A DNA stretch of 64,000 bases from Ruminococcus sp. Lineage in GTDB: Bacteria > Bacillota > Clostridia > Oscillospirales > Ruminococcaceae. Of the stretch, positions 25,893 to 34,097 are shown one piece after another; position 1 is the first letter of the stretch, and the number at the start of each line of letters is the position of its first letter. Location: NCBI RefSeq assembly GCF_024691275.1, contig NZ_JAILNU010000009.1, positions 1 to 64,000 of the forward strand. The letters run 5' to 3'. Below the pieces are notes generated by a model. The model ran no database searches. It had not been told where the DNA came from and worked only from the letters and a program-made list of their open reading frames with translations. The position numbers were made by a program, and so were the translations under genes.

Positions 25893-27698
25893 TCAGCTGT
25901 GCTTGGGTCTTGTCCTTGGTACAACGACTTTTTCTCCGAGGGCAAGCTTCGTGATGAGCACCAGATCATTGATCCTTGTATCACCGCTGCAATCTATATC
26001 CGATTCATCTATAGTTGATTCTCCGTTAACAGCTTTTACCAGTTCTCTTCGCGCGATCACTACGTCAAAGGAATTGACAATAAGATCACCGTTGAGATCA
26101 CCCGGAACATACTTAGGAGCAGGCTTTATTTCCTGATCACTTTGATTTGAAGGATAGTAAATATCCTCGCCGTTAATCTTCACAGTATTCTTATAGACTT
26201 CTGCCTTGCCGCTGGACTGCAAACCGCTGACTGTGAATGTCACGTAATCAGGATCAACAACGTCAAGCGCATATTTTTTCCATGCATAGAAATGATCGTT
26301 CAGATTGATCGTTCCCTCAGCTTTACCGTCCCTGTCAAGCTGATTATCTCTGCGGACGCTCCAGATCTGGTTGAAAAAACCGTTATCAGGCACTTCATAA
26401 AGATCATAGACAGCATCATTGCTCAGACTTACACTTCCGAGATGAACCGCATCATCAGTAATATGCCAGTCTTTCCACGCTTCAACGATAAAGTATTCGG
26501 TCTTTAGCGTATTGAGCCAGCCATATCCGCCTGCCCATGAAGCACCTTCCGACTCAAGATCAACACCGTACTCAATGGTCAGCTCCTCATTATTATACTT
26601 TCTAACGACGGAGCGATTGGCGTTTTCAGAGTTGTAATACTGCAATCCTCTGCTAAATTTAGCAAGATAATTATTTTCCCATTCACACTTGAACGCACCG
26701 CCTTTAAGGAGCTCAAGCTTGGTTTCACCAACTTCGGGAGACATTATGAAATCTTTATACAGATTAAAGTAATATCCGTCTCTCTCATCTGTTACAAGAT
26801 CATTGAAAACAGTGTCATGAAGCACATCAACAGTGTTCTCGTCAGGCATCTGCCACTGATCCTCATAGTCAGGATTTATGTCAACATTGACATCTTTATC
26901 AGTTACTACAGAATACAGATCATTTTTCAGGATATGAGCACTTCCGCTCGAATTTAAGCCCTCAACAGCAAGAGTTATCTGATATATATCGCCTAACTCC
27001 GCTCCCGCTTTTTTCAATGCCTCCAAATGCATACCTATGGATATTTTTCCTTCAATTATATTGCTTTCAGCGGAGCGTTTTTCCGTACGTACACTGTAAT
27101 ACCTGTAAACTATCGGGCCTGAAGCCAGCCCCTGCCGTAAGTTCAAAGGCTGAATATATATTTCATATTCACCGCCGTCAAGTTCAACTTTTGCAATAGG
27201 ATCATTTTTGAAAGTCGGCCTATTTATGCCCCAGTCATCAATAATAAAGAACTCCACATACGGATCGGTGAACCAGCCGTAAGCTCCGAAATAATAATCA
27301 GAAGCAGGATCCATAACAGCTTTGTAATCACTCACAGGACTTCCTAAAATCTTCCTCTTTTCCTGAGCATTCTTCTGGTAAAACTCGCCCGTCTTGAATA
27401 AGCAGTCAGTAACGTCCCGCCAGTAACAATCATACGAACCGCGCATACCCGGAGTCATTTTGATGCTTCCTGATGAATCATTCCAGTAACCGTAATCATA
27501 GAGCGCATAATTTCCATCATAATTGACAGCGCCCGAGATAAATCCGTCATCATCATTCTCAGTCGGAACCACAGTGTCACTCAAGACCGTAGTATCATTA
27601 TCGGCTTCTTCCGCATTTACGAATGAATAAACAATTCCCGCAGTACTCAATGATGCAGCAAGAGTGAATGAAATGACTTTTTTTAATAGCTTTAACAT
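25893..27698 (-). CDS. Secreted double GH11-like protein with C-terminal dockerin
   Basis: A 601-aa protein from ATG 27698, chosen because GGAGGG lies 8 nt upstream; the longer frame to 27728 would place that site inside the gene. A signal peptide (MLKLLKKVISFTLAASLS) is followed by two xylanase-11-like modules. Module 1 shows PYVEFFIIDDWG and VEGLNSSG, which carry the nucleophile and acid/base Glu of GH11. Module 2 shows TEYFIVEAW but VSGLQSSG, so its acid/base Glu is replaced by Ser. The C-terminus is a type I dockerin with two calcium-loop repeats (GDLNGDLIVNSFD and IDCSGDTRINDL). The product should bind a cohesin and act on xylan in a cellulosome; module 2 may only bind. Confidence 0.85.
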   Translation of the reverse strand: MLKLLKKVISFTLAASLSTAGIVYSFVNAEEADNDTTVLSDTVVPTENDDDGFISGAVNYDGNYALYDYGYWNDSSGSIKMTPGMRGSYDCYWRDVTDCLFKTGEFYQKNAQEKRKILGSPVSDYKAVMDPASDYYFGAYGWFTDPYVEFFIIDDWGINRPTFKNDPIAKVELDGGEYEIYIQPLNLRQGLASGPIVYRYYSVRTEKRSAESNIIEGKISIGMHLEALKKAGAELGDIYQITLAVEGLNSSGSAHILKNDLYSVVTDKDVNVDINPDYEDQWQMPDENTVDVLHDTVFNDLVTDERDGYYFNLYKDFIMSPEVGETKLELLKGGAFKCEWENNYLAKFSRGLQYYNSENANRSVVRKYNNEELTIEYGVDLESEGASWAGGYGWLNTLKTEYFIVEAWKDWHITDDAVHLGSVSLSNDAVYDLYEVPDNGFFNQIWSVRRDNQLDRDGKAEGTINLNDHFYAWKKYALDVVDPDYVTFTVSGLQSSGKAEVYKNTVKINGEDIYYPSNQSDQEIKPAPKYVPGDLNGDLIVNSFDVVIARRELVKAVNGESTIDESDIDCSGDTRINDLVLITKLALGEKVVVPRTRPKHS

Positions 27699-27761
27699 AG
27701 CATCAACCCTCCGTAATGATTTTATCATATTATAATATAAAAATATATCTTATATAATTTT

Positions 27762-27790
27762 ATTATAGTATTAATTTTTGAGTATTTCAA
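27762..27790 (-). promoter_or_regulatory. Promoter of the GH11-dockerin gene
   Basis: On the minus strand TTGAAA (27785-27790) and TATAAT (27762-27767) are 17 bp apart, leaving a leader of about 55 nt before the GGAGGG site of the gene. Confidence 0.7.
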
Positions 27791-28014
27791 GTTAAATATT
27801 GTGTAAAACATCAGTTCAAGCGTCAAATTCTGACCAATAATTGCTATTTTTCGTTCTCACTGTGCAAATATTGATATAATAATAACATTCAGTCACTTTC
27901 TGTTCAAAAATTATGGTAAAATAATAATATCATGTGCCACTTTATACCCAAATTTCGGCAAAAAAGCAACTTTTTACACCTGCGGAGTCTCAAATATGAA
28001 TGAAAAATGACCAC

Positions 28015-28043
28015 TTGACATCAACTTTATTATATAGTATAAT
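28015..28043 (+). promoter_or_regulatory. Promoter of the sodium/solute symporter gene
   Basis: TTGACA (28015-28020), 17-bp spacer, TATAAT (28038-28043): a perfect sigma-A promoter, followed by an 80-nt leader and a GAAAGG ribosome site before the ATG at 28129. Confidence 0.85.
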
Positions 28044-28128
28044 AAATTTCGGTTTATTACTTTATTCATTTAAAGCTTTACAAGTTTATGAGCCAAAACT
28101 TTAAAGCAACTGAAAGGTCGGGATACAA

Positions 28129-29718
28129 ATGGACTCAAAATCCGCAACATTCGTCATACTCGCTGTTTATGTAACAATAATGGTGGGCATAGGAATCTAT
28201 ATGTCAAGAAAGACGAAATCCACTGAGGATTTCATGCTTGGCGGAAGAAGTGTCGGTTCATGGCTGACAGCGTTCTCATATGGAACAACATACTTTTCTG
28301 CCGTGGTATTCATCGGATACGCAGGTCAGTTCGGTTGGATGTACGGTGCATCATCAACATGGGTCGGTATAGGCAATGCCATAATCGGCAGCCTTATCCC
28401 CTTCTTCCTCATAGGAAAACGTACACGTCTGATGTCCAATCATCTTGGCGCAAAGACTATGCCTGAGTTCTTCGAGCACAGATTCGACTCAAAGGGACTT
28501 AAAACATTATCCGCACTCATCGTATTCATCTTCCTCATTCCTTACACAGCATCTGTATACAACGGACTTTCACGTCTTTTCGGAATGGTATTTGATCTCG
28601 GAGAAAACGGCGCTACATACATAATCATAGCAATGGCACTTCTCTCCGCTATATACGTAACCCTCGGCGGATACAAGGCAACAGCTCTCAATGACTTCTT
28701 CCAGGGCATAATCATGCTGATCGGTATCGGAACAGTCGTAGCTCTTACTGTACATAAGAAAGACGGTCTTTCCGCAGCTTTAGACGCTCTCAATACTATC
28801 TCGGACAGCAAGACCGAATCAGGAACTCTCGGTTCACTGTTCGGACCTGATCCGATAAACCTCCTCGGAGTTGTTATACTTACATCTCTCGGTACATGGG
28901 GACTTCCTCAGATGGTTCAGAAGTTCTACGCTATCAAGGACGAGCAGGCTATCAAGAAGGGTGCTATTATATCCACATTCTTCGCTATCGTCGTAGCAGG
29001 CGGTTCATACTTCATGGGCGGATTCGTAAGACTTTACTGCACACTTGACAACACTGACGGTTCAGGCAAGGCATTCATCGAAACAGTTAACGGCAAGCCT
29101 GTATACGATACAATGGTACCTTCGCTCTTACAGCAGGCTCTTCCGAATCTTCTTATCGGACTTGTTGTGGTACTTGTACTTTCTGCATCGCTTTCAACTC
29201 TTTCATCTCTGGTACTCACATCAAGCTCCACACTTACAAATGACCTGATAAAACCACGCATCAAGAACTTCGATGACAAGCACCAGATGACATTCATGAG
29301 AATATTTATCGCAGTATTCCTTATTATTTCTGTAATCATTGCCTGCAATAAAAATGCATCTATCTCAACTCTCATGTCATACTCATGGGGAGCACTTTCA
29401 GGCGCATTCCTCGGTCCGTTCCTCTATGGTCTGTTCATGAAAAAGGCATCTAAGGCAGCTTGCTTTGCAAGTCTCATCACAGGTGTCGGCATCAGTGTAA
29501 CACACATGATACTGTTCAGTCTTAACATCGAAGCATTCAACGGCATCAAGCAGTCTATCATTGATCTCAACTGTCCGCTTTCGCTTCTCTCACCTATCAA
29601 TGCAGGCGCATTTGCAATGATCGTGTCACTTATTATAGTACCTATCGTAAGCAGCTTTACGAAGGCTCCCGAGCAGAAGGTCGTTGACAACGCTTTCAGT
29701 TCACTTACATCAAAATAA
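28129..29718 (+). CDS. Sodium/solute symporter (SSS family, PutP-like)
   Basis: A 529-aa integral membrane protein with about 13 hydrophobic helices. The early motif TEDFMLGGRSVGSWLTAFSY and the helix with YTASVYNGLSRLFG are typical of the sodium:solute symporter family (PutP, PanF, SglT). These proteins move a sugar, amino acid or organic anion with Na+. The substrate cannot be told from the sequence; the place beside two dockerin genes makes a sugar or sugar-derived acid a reasonable guess. It is a single-gene unit with its own promoter and terminator and is the only convincing plus-strand gene of the window. Confidence 0.88.
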   Translation: MDSKSATFVILAVYVTIMVGIGIYMSRKTKSTEDFMLGGRSVGSWLTAFSYGTTYFSAVVFIGYAGQFGWMYGASSTWVGIGNAIIGSLIPFFLIGKRTRLMSNHLGAKTMPEFFEHRFDSKGLKTLSALIVFIFLIPYTASVYNGLSRLFGMVFDLGENGATYIIIAMALLSAIYVTLGGYKATALNDFFQGIIMLIGIGTVVALTVHKKDGLSAALDALNTISDSKTESGTLGSLFGPDPINLLGVVILTSLGTWGLPQMVQKFYAIKDEQAIKKGAIISTFFAIVVAGGSYFMGGFVRLYCTLDNTDGSGKAFIETVNGKPVYDTMVPSLLQQALPNLLIGLVVVLVLSASLSTLSSLVLTSSSTLTNDLIKPRIKNFDDKHQMTFMRIFIAVFLIISVIIACNKNASISTLMSYSWGALSGAFLGPFLYGLFMKKASKAACFASLITGVGISVTHMILFSLNIEAFNGIKQSIIDLNCPLSLLSPINAGAFAMIVSLIIVPIVSSFTKAPEQKVVDNAFSSLTSK

Positions 29719-29724
29719 ACAAAC

Positions 29725-29757
29725 AGCCCGAAAGCTCAAAAGCTTTCGGGCTTACTT
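29725..29757 (+). terminator. Intrinsic terminator of the symporter gene
   Basis: A 12-bp perfect stem AGCCCGAAAGCT / AGCTTTCGGGCT with a CAAA loop starts 6 nt after the stop codon and is followed by TACTTTTATATT. Confidence 0.85.
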
Positions 29758-29828
29758 TTATATTAAAAAATACCGGGCAATAAGCAAGGAACTTATACAG
29801 AAGTTTTTACGTGAGATATTGAGGAGAA

Positions 29829-29906
29829 CCTTTCCTCAGAAAGATTTCCCCCGATAATTTCGTGTAAAGTTTCTATATGAGTACGTCGCTTAAGCTCGGT
29901 ATTTTT
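29829..29906 (+). repeat. Interspersed element, copy 2
   Basis: Partner of 195-272: CCTTTCCTCAGAAAG, a C-rich block, TTTCGTGTAAAGTTTCT, TATGAGTAC and a T-run. It lies just past the stop of the minus-strand dockerin gene, the same relation as copy 1. No protein is encoded; the function is unknown. Confidence 0.5.
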
Positions 29907-29936
29907 TATTATTTGAACTGACTTGCAGTTAATTGC

Positions 29937-30827
29937 TTATTTCTTTCCCTTAATGAAATTATTAAGGCTTATAATGTCATCATCTTTAGTTGTTGAAGCA
30001 TAAGCATAGTAAGCAAGTATCTTACTTGCATCAACAGAATCTATCTTGCCATCACCGTTTACATCAGCACAAGCAGTCTGAGCTGCTGTAAGACCTGAAT
30101 CCTGATTGGAAGAGTTCTTTGCATAAGCCTTCAGTACATTAGATGCATCATTTGAATCAATACGTGAATCATCATTTAAATCGCCGAGCTTTCTGTCGCT
30201 GACATTTAAAGGAAGAGCCTCGCTATTCTCAGCAGGGAAAACTTCCTTGAACTTACCATCACCTGTAGGACGGCAAACAACGCTGGTGAAATATGTATTA
30301 TCATTGATTACATCAATGCTGTAGCTTCCGCAAGCAGCGTCCTTTGTTAAAACAGCATCAAAGCAAGCCATCGGATAAGCATCAGATTTTTCAGCTGTAT
30401 AAGCCATCGGTTTAGCTGAGGATATTGAAGAATAATTTGCTCCCATACCGTTGATCTCAGTATATGTTGCAAGATTCATAGAATCATCAGATGTGAATTC
30501 CTTGTAAGGAGTTGCGCCGTACTTAGCAACAGGACCTGTAATATTCTTGAGTTCAAGGCTCTTGTTCTTGCTAGCCCACTTAACGAATACCTGACCTGCT
30601 ACCTTGTCCTCATCCTTGATGTAGATAGCAGCAGGAATAGTGGAAGACTTCTTCTGGTTTACATAGATAAGACCTGATAAAAGCTCCTCAACGCCATCGG
30701 TTTCAACACCCTTGAAGTAGAATGTAGGCTCTTTGAATGAATTAGCATCAGCAGCATTAGTGCAGAATGCAGCTGATAAAGTGGCTGTTATAGCCATAGA
30801 AGAAATGATTGAGATAAATTTTTTCAT
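29937..30827 (-). CDS. Secreted dockerin protein with cohesin-like N-terminal domain
   Basis: A 296-aa protein. A signal peptide (MKKFISIISSMAITATLSAA) is followed by a beta-rich domain of about 170 aa that resembles a degenerate cohesin or carbohydrate-binding fold (uncertain), then a type I dockerin: LGDLNDDSRIDSNDASNVLK and ADVNGDGKIDSVDASKILAY are its two calcium-binding helices. It should attach to a cohesin of a scaffoldin, possibly as an adaptor that links further dockerin enzymes. The gene starts 13 nt after the stop of the nucleosidase gene with an AAAGGAG site, so the two are probably cotranscribed although their jobs seem unrelated. The short element at 29829 follows its end. Confidence 0.82.
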   Translation of the reverse strand: MKKFISIISSMAITATLSAAFCTNAADANSFKEPTFYFKGVETDGVEELLSGLIYVNQKKSSTIPAAIYIKDEDKVAGQVFVKWASKNKSLELKNITGPVAKYGATPYKEFTSDDSMNLATYTEINGMGANYSSISSAKPMAYTAEKSDAYPMACFDAVLTKDAACGSYSIDVINDNTYFTSVVCRPTGDGKFKEVFPAENSEALPLNVSDRKLGDLNDDSRIDSNDASNVLKAYAKNSSNQDSGLTAAQTACADVNGDGKIDSVDASKILAYYAYASTTKDDDIISLNNFIKGKK

Positions 30828-30839
30828 GAGTTACTCCTT

Positions 30840-31517
30840 TCACAGCAGTTCAGCCATACGCAGAACGACCTCTGCTACGCGCTTAGCTGCGATCTTTTCA
30901 AATTCGTCAAATGACATCGCACCTTCGTCGTCCGCATTATCTGATATACAGCGAACACTGACATAAGGTGTCTTGTTGAGGTAACAGCAGTGCCCAACTG
31001 CTGCACTCTCCATATCCACGGCATACGGATCGAATTTTTCCTGAATAGCACTCTTTACAACATTGCTTGTAATGAATGCATCACCCGAAACGATACGTCC
31101 TCTGAATGACTCTATACCGAATTCTCCGCATACCTTTTCAGCTGTATCCATAAGCACGCCATCAGCCTGGAATACGCCGCAGTACGGCGGATAATCCTTG
31201 AGGAAATGGAGATCGAGATCATGTGGAAGTACCTCTGTGGAAATAACGATATCACAAACCTTAACTGCCCTGTTCATTCCGCCTGCAATACCTGTATTTA
31301 TCACACAATCGGGGTGGAAATTATCTATCATAACCTGTGTACAAACGGCTGCATTCACCTTAGCGATGCCGCAGCAAGCGTTTATAACAGTTTTGCCGTT
31401 TATATTATTTATGTAAAAATCAAAGCCTGAAAAATGCTTTATCTCGCTTTCACCGAGTATTTCTCTTATGTCCTTTAATTCTGAAGGCATTGCTCCGATA
31501 ATAGCTATAGTATTCAT
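30840..31517 (-). CDS. mtnN: 5'-methylthioadenosine/S-adenosylhomocysteine nucleosidase
   Basis: A 225-aa cytoplasmic enzyme that splits adenine from MTA and SAH in the methionine salvage and activated methyl cycles. Diagnostic segments are IAIIGAMPSEL at the start, VINTGIAGGMN, the DMESAAVGHCCYL segment with the ribose-binding Met-Glu, and RCISDNAD with the catalytic Asp. Length is normal for the family. It has its own promoter at 31549-31577 and CAGGAG before the ATG. Confidence 0.9.
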   Translation of the reverse strand: MNTIAIIGAMPSELKDIREILGESEIKHFSGFDFYINNINGKTVINACCGIAKVNAAVCTQVMIDNFHPDCVINTGIAGGMNRAVKVCDIVISTEVLPHDLDLHFLKDYPPYCGVFQADGVLMDTAEKVCGEFGIESFRGRIVSGDAFITSNVVKSAIQEKFDPYAVDMESAAVGHCCYLNKTPYVSVRCISDNADDEGAMSFDEFEKIAAKRVAEVVLRMAELL

Positions 31518-31548
31518 AAAATCACTCCTGAAATAATATTATGTTATT

Positions 31549-31577
31549 ATTATATCACACAAATATTAATAAATCAA
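31549..31577 (-). promoter_or_regulatory. Promoter of mtnN
   Basis: On the minus strand TTGATT (31572-31577) and TATAAT (31549-31554) with a 17-bp spacer, 32 bp before the mtnN ATG and just behind the terminator of the upstream operon. Confidence 0.75.
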
Positions 31578-31581
31578 GTAT

Positions 31582-31622
31582 AAAAAAAGACCGTACCAAA
31601 TTAACCAGCATTTGGCACAGTC
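31582..31622 (-). terminator. Terminator at the end of the 31.6-36 kb gene group
   Basis: On the minus strand GACTGTGCCAAAT pairs with ATTTGGTACGGTC (13 bp, two G-U pairs) and is followed by seven T. The 5' arm overlaps the stop codon of the 179-aa membrane-protein gene. Confidence 0.85.
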
Positions 31623-32160
31623 ATCTTTTTTTGCGGAAGCGCGGCATAAGTCGTTTTCTGTACAGTCTGAGCATAAAATCAAGATCAAGGTCATATACAA
31701 GGAAAATGACATTGGTTATTCCGAGCATTATGTACCCGCCGAAGCTGCCGAAATCATCAAGCTGTTCAAGCAGCTCCTTCAGTCCCAGAAGGTATACCGT
31801 TACATAGAAATATGAGATTATACATACGTTGAATATTGCAAGCTTTACAAGTATCCTTGTTAATTTCAACGGTATTTTCTGGATATAGGCTCTGAGTATG
31901 GGGTAATGTCCGAAAAGCATTATAAAAATAAGTGCTGCTTCTTTATCAAAAGTTATAAAAAGCGAAAGCAGGCTTACCGCAACATAGGTAAGCAGTGCCC
32001 ATGGAGTATTGACCTCAACTGCGATTATCATGAGCAGTATGCCTGCTATTCCGGGAAGCAGCAGATAGAGCGCAGGGAGAACGCCCGCAAGGAACATTGT
32101 AACGAGACATAGTGCAGAAACGATGCCTCCCAGCGCAACTCTGTAGCTGATATCTCTCAT
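31621..32160 (-). CDS. Multi-pass membrane protein of unknown function
   Basis: A 179-aa protein with about five or six hydrophobic helices (around 8-30, 30-50, 52-70, 75-95, 105-130 and 140-160) and a strongly basic tail (YRKRLMPRFRKKR). The early SALCLVTMFLAGVLPALYLL segment recalls ECF-transporter S components or YybS-like proteins, but no diagnostic motif is present. Its start overlaps the stop of the SDR gene, so the two are coupled. It ends the local transcription unit, with the terminator on its stop codon. Confidence 0.7.
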   Translation of the reverse strand: MRDISYRVALGGIVSALCLVTMFLAGVLPALYLLLPGIAGILLMIIAVEVNTPWALLTYVAVSLLSLFITFDKEAALIFIMLFGHYPILRAYIQKIPLKLTRILVKLAIFNVCIISYFYVTVYLLGLKELLEQLDDFGSFGGYIMLGITNVIFLVYDLDLDFMLRLYRKRLMPRFRKKR

Positions 32161-32948
32161 TATTTAAGAGCCTTTTCCTTTCCGTCAGAAGTTTTTTTCG
32201 CCTGCTGGATATTATACACTATTGCAGCAAGGAGCTTGTTCGGAACGAATCTTGAACCTATAGCTCCCAGCTTTACAGTAAGTCCCGGGAGAGCAAAAAG
32301 CTTGCCCGCAAATGCCTTTCTGAGAGCATATTCCGCCGCCTGATCCGCTGAAATAGGCTTTACCGAGAAGCTGACACCTGCACGGTTATTGAAATTGGTA
32401 TCAACAGGTCCGGGACAGAGTACGGTTATGGAAACATTTGACCTGTCTCTGCGAAGCTCCTCATAAATTGCAATAGAAAGCTTCAGGACATAATTCTTTG
32501 AAGCATAATACGACGACATGAGAGGTCCTGCCATAAAGCCTGCGGCAGAAGCAACATTTAGTATGATACCGCTGTCTTTTTTCTTGAAGTCCCTGAGAAA
32601 GAGCTTTGTGAGGATATGGAGAGCAGTGATATTCAGGTCGATCATGTTCAGCTCATCTTCCATATCTGTCTCGTCGAATTTACCGAACAGACCATAGCCT
32701 GCATTATTGACGAGCATATCGACATCTTTGTCCCTGCAAAGCTCATAAACGCGGAATACCTCCTCGCGCTTTGAGAGATCGGCTGTGATTATCTCGGTAT
32801 CATTTCCGAAAGCTGCCTGCATCTTTTTAAGGACAGCTTCATTTCTGCCTGTAAGTATGAGCTTCCAGCCTCTCTTAGCAAGCTTTTTTGCAATACTTTT
32901 TCCAATGCCTGATGTTGCACCTGTAACAAGAGCCTTCATAAACCTCAA
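32160..32948 (-). CDS. Short-chain dehydrogenase/reductase
   Basis: A 262-aa NAD(P)-dependent oxidoreductase of the classical SDR family. Visible are the cofactor motif TGATSGIG (about 9-16), NNAG (about 82-85), the catalytic Ser of NVASAAG and YYASK with Tyr and Lys. The C-terminal part LPGLTVKLGAIGSRFVPNKL is like the DltE/YqjQ-type SDRs of Firmicutes. The substrate is unknown. It overlaps the DHHW gene upstream and the membrane-protein gene downstream, so it may act in envelope or exopolymer synthesis with them (inference). MKALVTG a few residues in is an alternative start. Confidence 0.88.
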   Translation of the reverse strand: MRFMKALVTGATSGIGKSIAKKLAKRGWKLILTGRNEAVLKKMQAAFGNDTEIITADLSKREEVFRVYELCRDKDVDMLVNNAGYGLFGKFDETDMEDELNMIDLNITALHILTKLFLRDFKKKDSGIILNVASAAGFMAGPLMSSYYASKNYVLKLSIAIYEELRRDRSNVSITVLCPGPVDTNFNNRAGVSFSVKPISADQAAEYALRKAFAGKLFALPGLTVKLGAIGSRFVPNKLLAAIVYNIQQAKKTSDGKEKALK

Positions 32949-34087
32949 TTCCTTTCAATTATTTTAGTAAGATCGGATCTGCTGCTGAGATCCTCGATGC
33001 CGAACAAGAAAAGTGTCTGTCCATATTCATTGATGTCAAGCTCTTCCGTCAGCGGTCTGTCCAGTTTCTCAGGAGAAACCACAGCGATCTCGCTGTAATG
33101 CTGCATGAGAAACGGAACAAAGCAGTCCGCATAGCTGTCCTTTATCACAAGGAGCTTTTTTTCGTTGTTTACACTGGTCTTTATCTTCATAACAGGTGCA
33201 GCTTCGCCCAGATACATAGAGTACATATTACTTGTACCGAGCCTGCTCCTGTCGAATACAGTGCCCTTTGAAACTTTACCGTCATTGCCGATACATTCAC
33301 ATACAACGTCATCAGCCGCATCTTTATATCTGTAGATATCAAGGATATCAGCCTTTGTACGTTTCGAGAGAGTTTTGTTGTAGAGATTCCCTCTGAATCT
33401 GTCGGTAACGTGTTCTATGGAGAATTTATCATACAGTGTCGGCTGAAAACCCAGCTTCTGAACGACAGTCTTATAAACACAATATGCCCCATAGCAGGTC
33501 CACTTAGTATCGTTGCGATAAAAAATATAGTTATCCTTCATCATTTTAAGGATATCATAAGCGTCGATCTTTCTTATGTCATTGCCAAGAGCGTCATAAA
33601 GATCGTTTATCTGCTGCTTCTCTGAATTGATTATCATATGCGACGGCAGTACATCGCCGTAAACACCTGCTGATGTAGGTATAGCAGCGAAATAGACCGT
33701 GCCGTCATATTTCACCGAAAAACTGTTGACAGCTGCTGCATCGTCCATGACTTCCTCTGAACTCCTCTGTGAGCTTTCCACATAAAGCATTCTGTCATCA
33801 CTTATATAAACTCCATTGACAATGCTCTCCGAAAGCTCTGTCTGCAAGGCTGTCTTGGCAGCGACCCACAAATGCCTGCCTGCAAAATGATCGGCAACAT
33901 ATGAGCCGAGCTCAGCTGTTACGCTGCCGCTGTACAGTCCTTCCGCATCAATACACGGCAAAACTGCGAGCTCTCTGTCCTCGGAAAATGAATCGGGCAG
34001 CTTATGGCTGAACATAGTGATACTTCCGAATACAGCTATAAAAGTGAGCGACATTACAGCAGTGATCTTATTCATACGTTTACTCAT
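32945..34087 (-). CDS. DHHW-family protein, partner of an MBOAT-like protein
   Basis: A 380-aa protein with one N-terminal membrane helix (about 8-28) and an external domain. It has the family pattern of DHHW proteins: FSEDRELAVLPC near the start, then SYVADHFAGRHLWVAAKTAL. Such proteins resemble AlgX/AlgJ-type SGNH hydrolases and are encoded next to MBOAT acyltransferases that acetylate exopolysaccharide or cell wall. The gene lies 10 nt after the MBOAT-like gene. The late KLLVIKDSYADCFVPFL segment has the Asp-Ser pair of the SGNH-like fold. A role in polymer O-acetylation is likely but depends on whether the MBOAT partner is active. Confidence 0.82.
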   Translation of the reverse strand: MSKRMNKITAVMSLTFIAVFGSITMFSHKLPDSFSEDRELAVLPCIDAEGLYSGSVTAELGSYVADHFAGRHLWVAAKTALQTELSESIVNGVYISDDRMLYVESSQRSSEEVMDDAAAVNSFSVKYDGTVYFAAIPTSAGVYGDVLPSHMIINSEKQQINDLYDALGNDIRKIDAYDILKMMKDNYIFYRNDTKWTCYGAYCVYKTVVQKLGFQPTLYDKFSIEHVTDRFRGNLYNKTLSKRTKADILDIYRYKDAADDVVCECIGNDGKVSKGTVFDRSRLGTSNMYSMYLGEAAPVMKIKTSVNNEKKLLVIKDSYADCFVPFLMQHYSEIAVVSPEKLDRPLTEELDINEYGQTLFLFGIEDLSSRSDLTKIIERN

Positions 34088-34097
34088 ACGTCCCTCC

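Larger units (their letters stand above)
27699..28128. other. Divergent intergenic region with two promoters
   Basis: An AT-rich 430-bp gap between the minus-strand dockerin gene and the plus-strand symporter gene. It holds one consensus promoter for each direction and no credible ORF or RNA hairpin. The middle (27790-28000) shows no clear operator repeat by eye. Confidence 0.6.
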
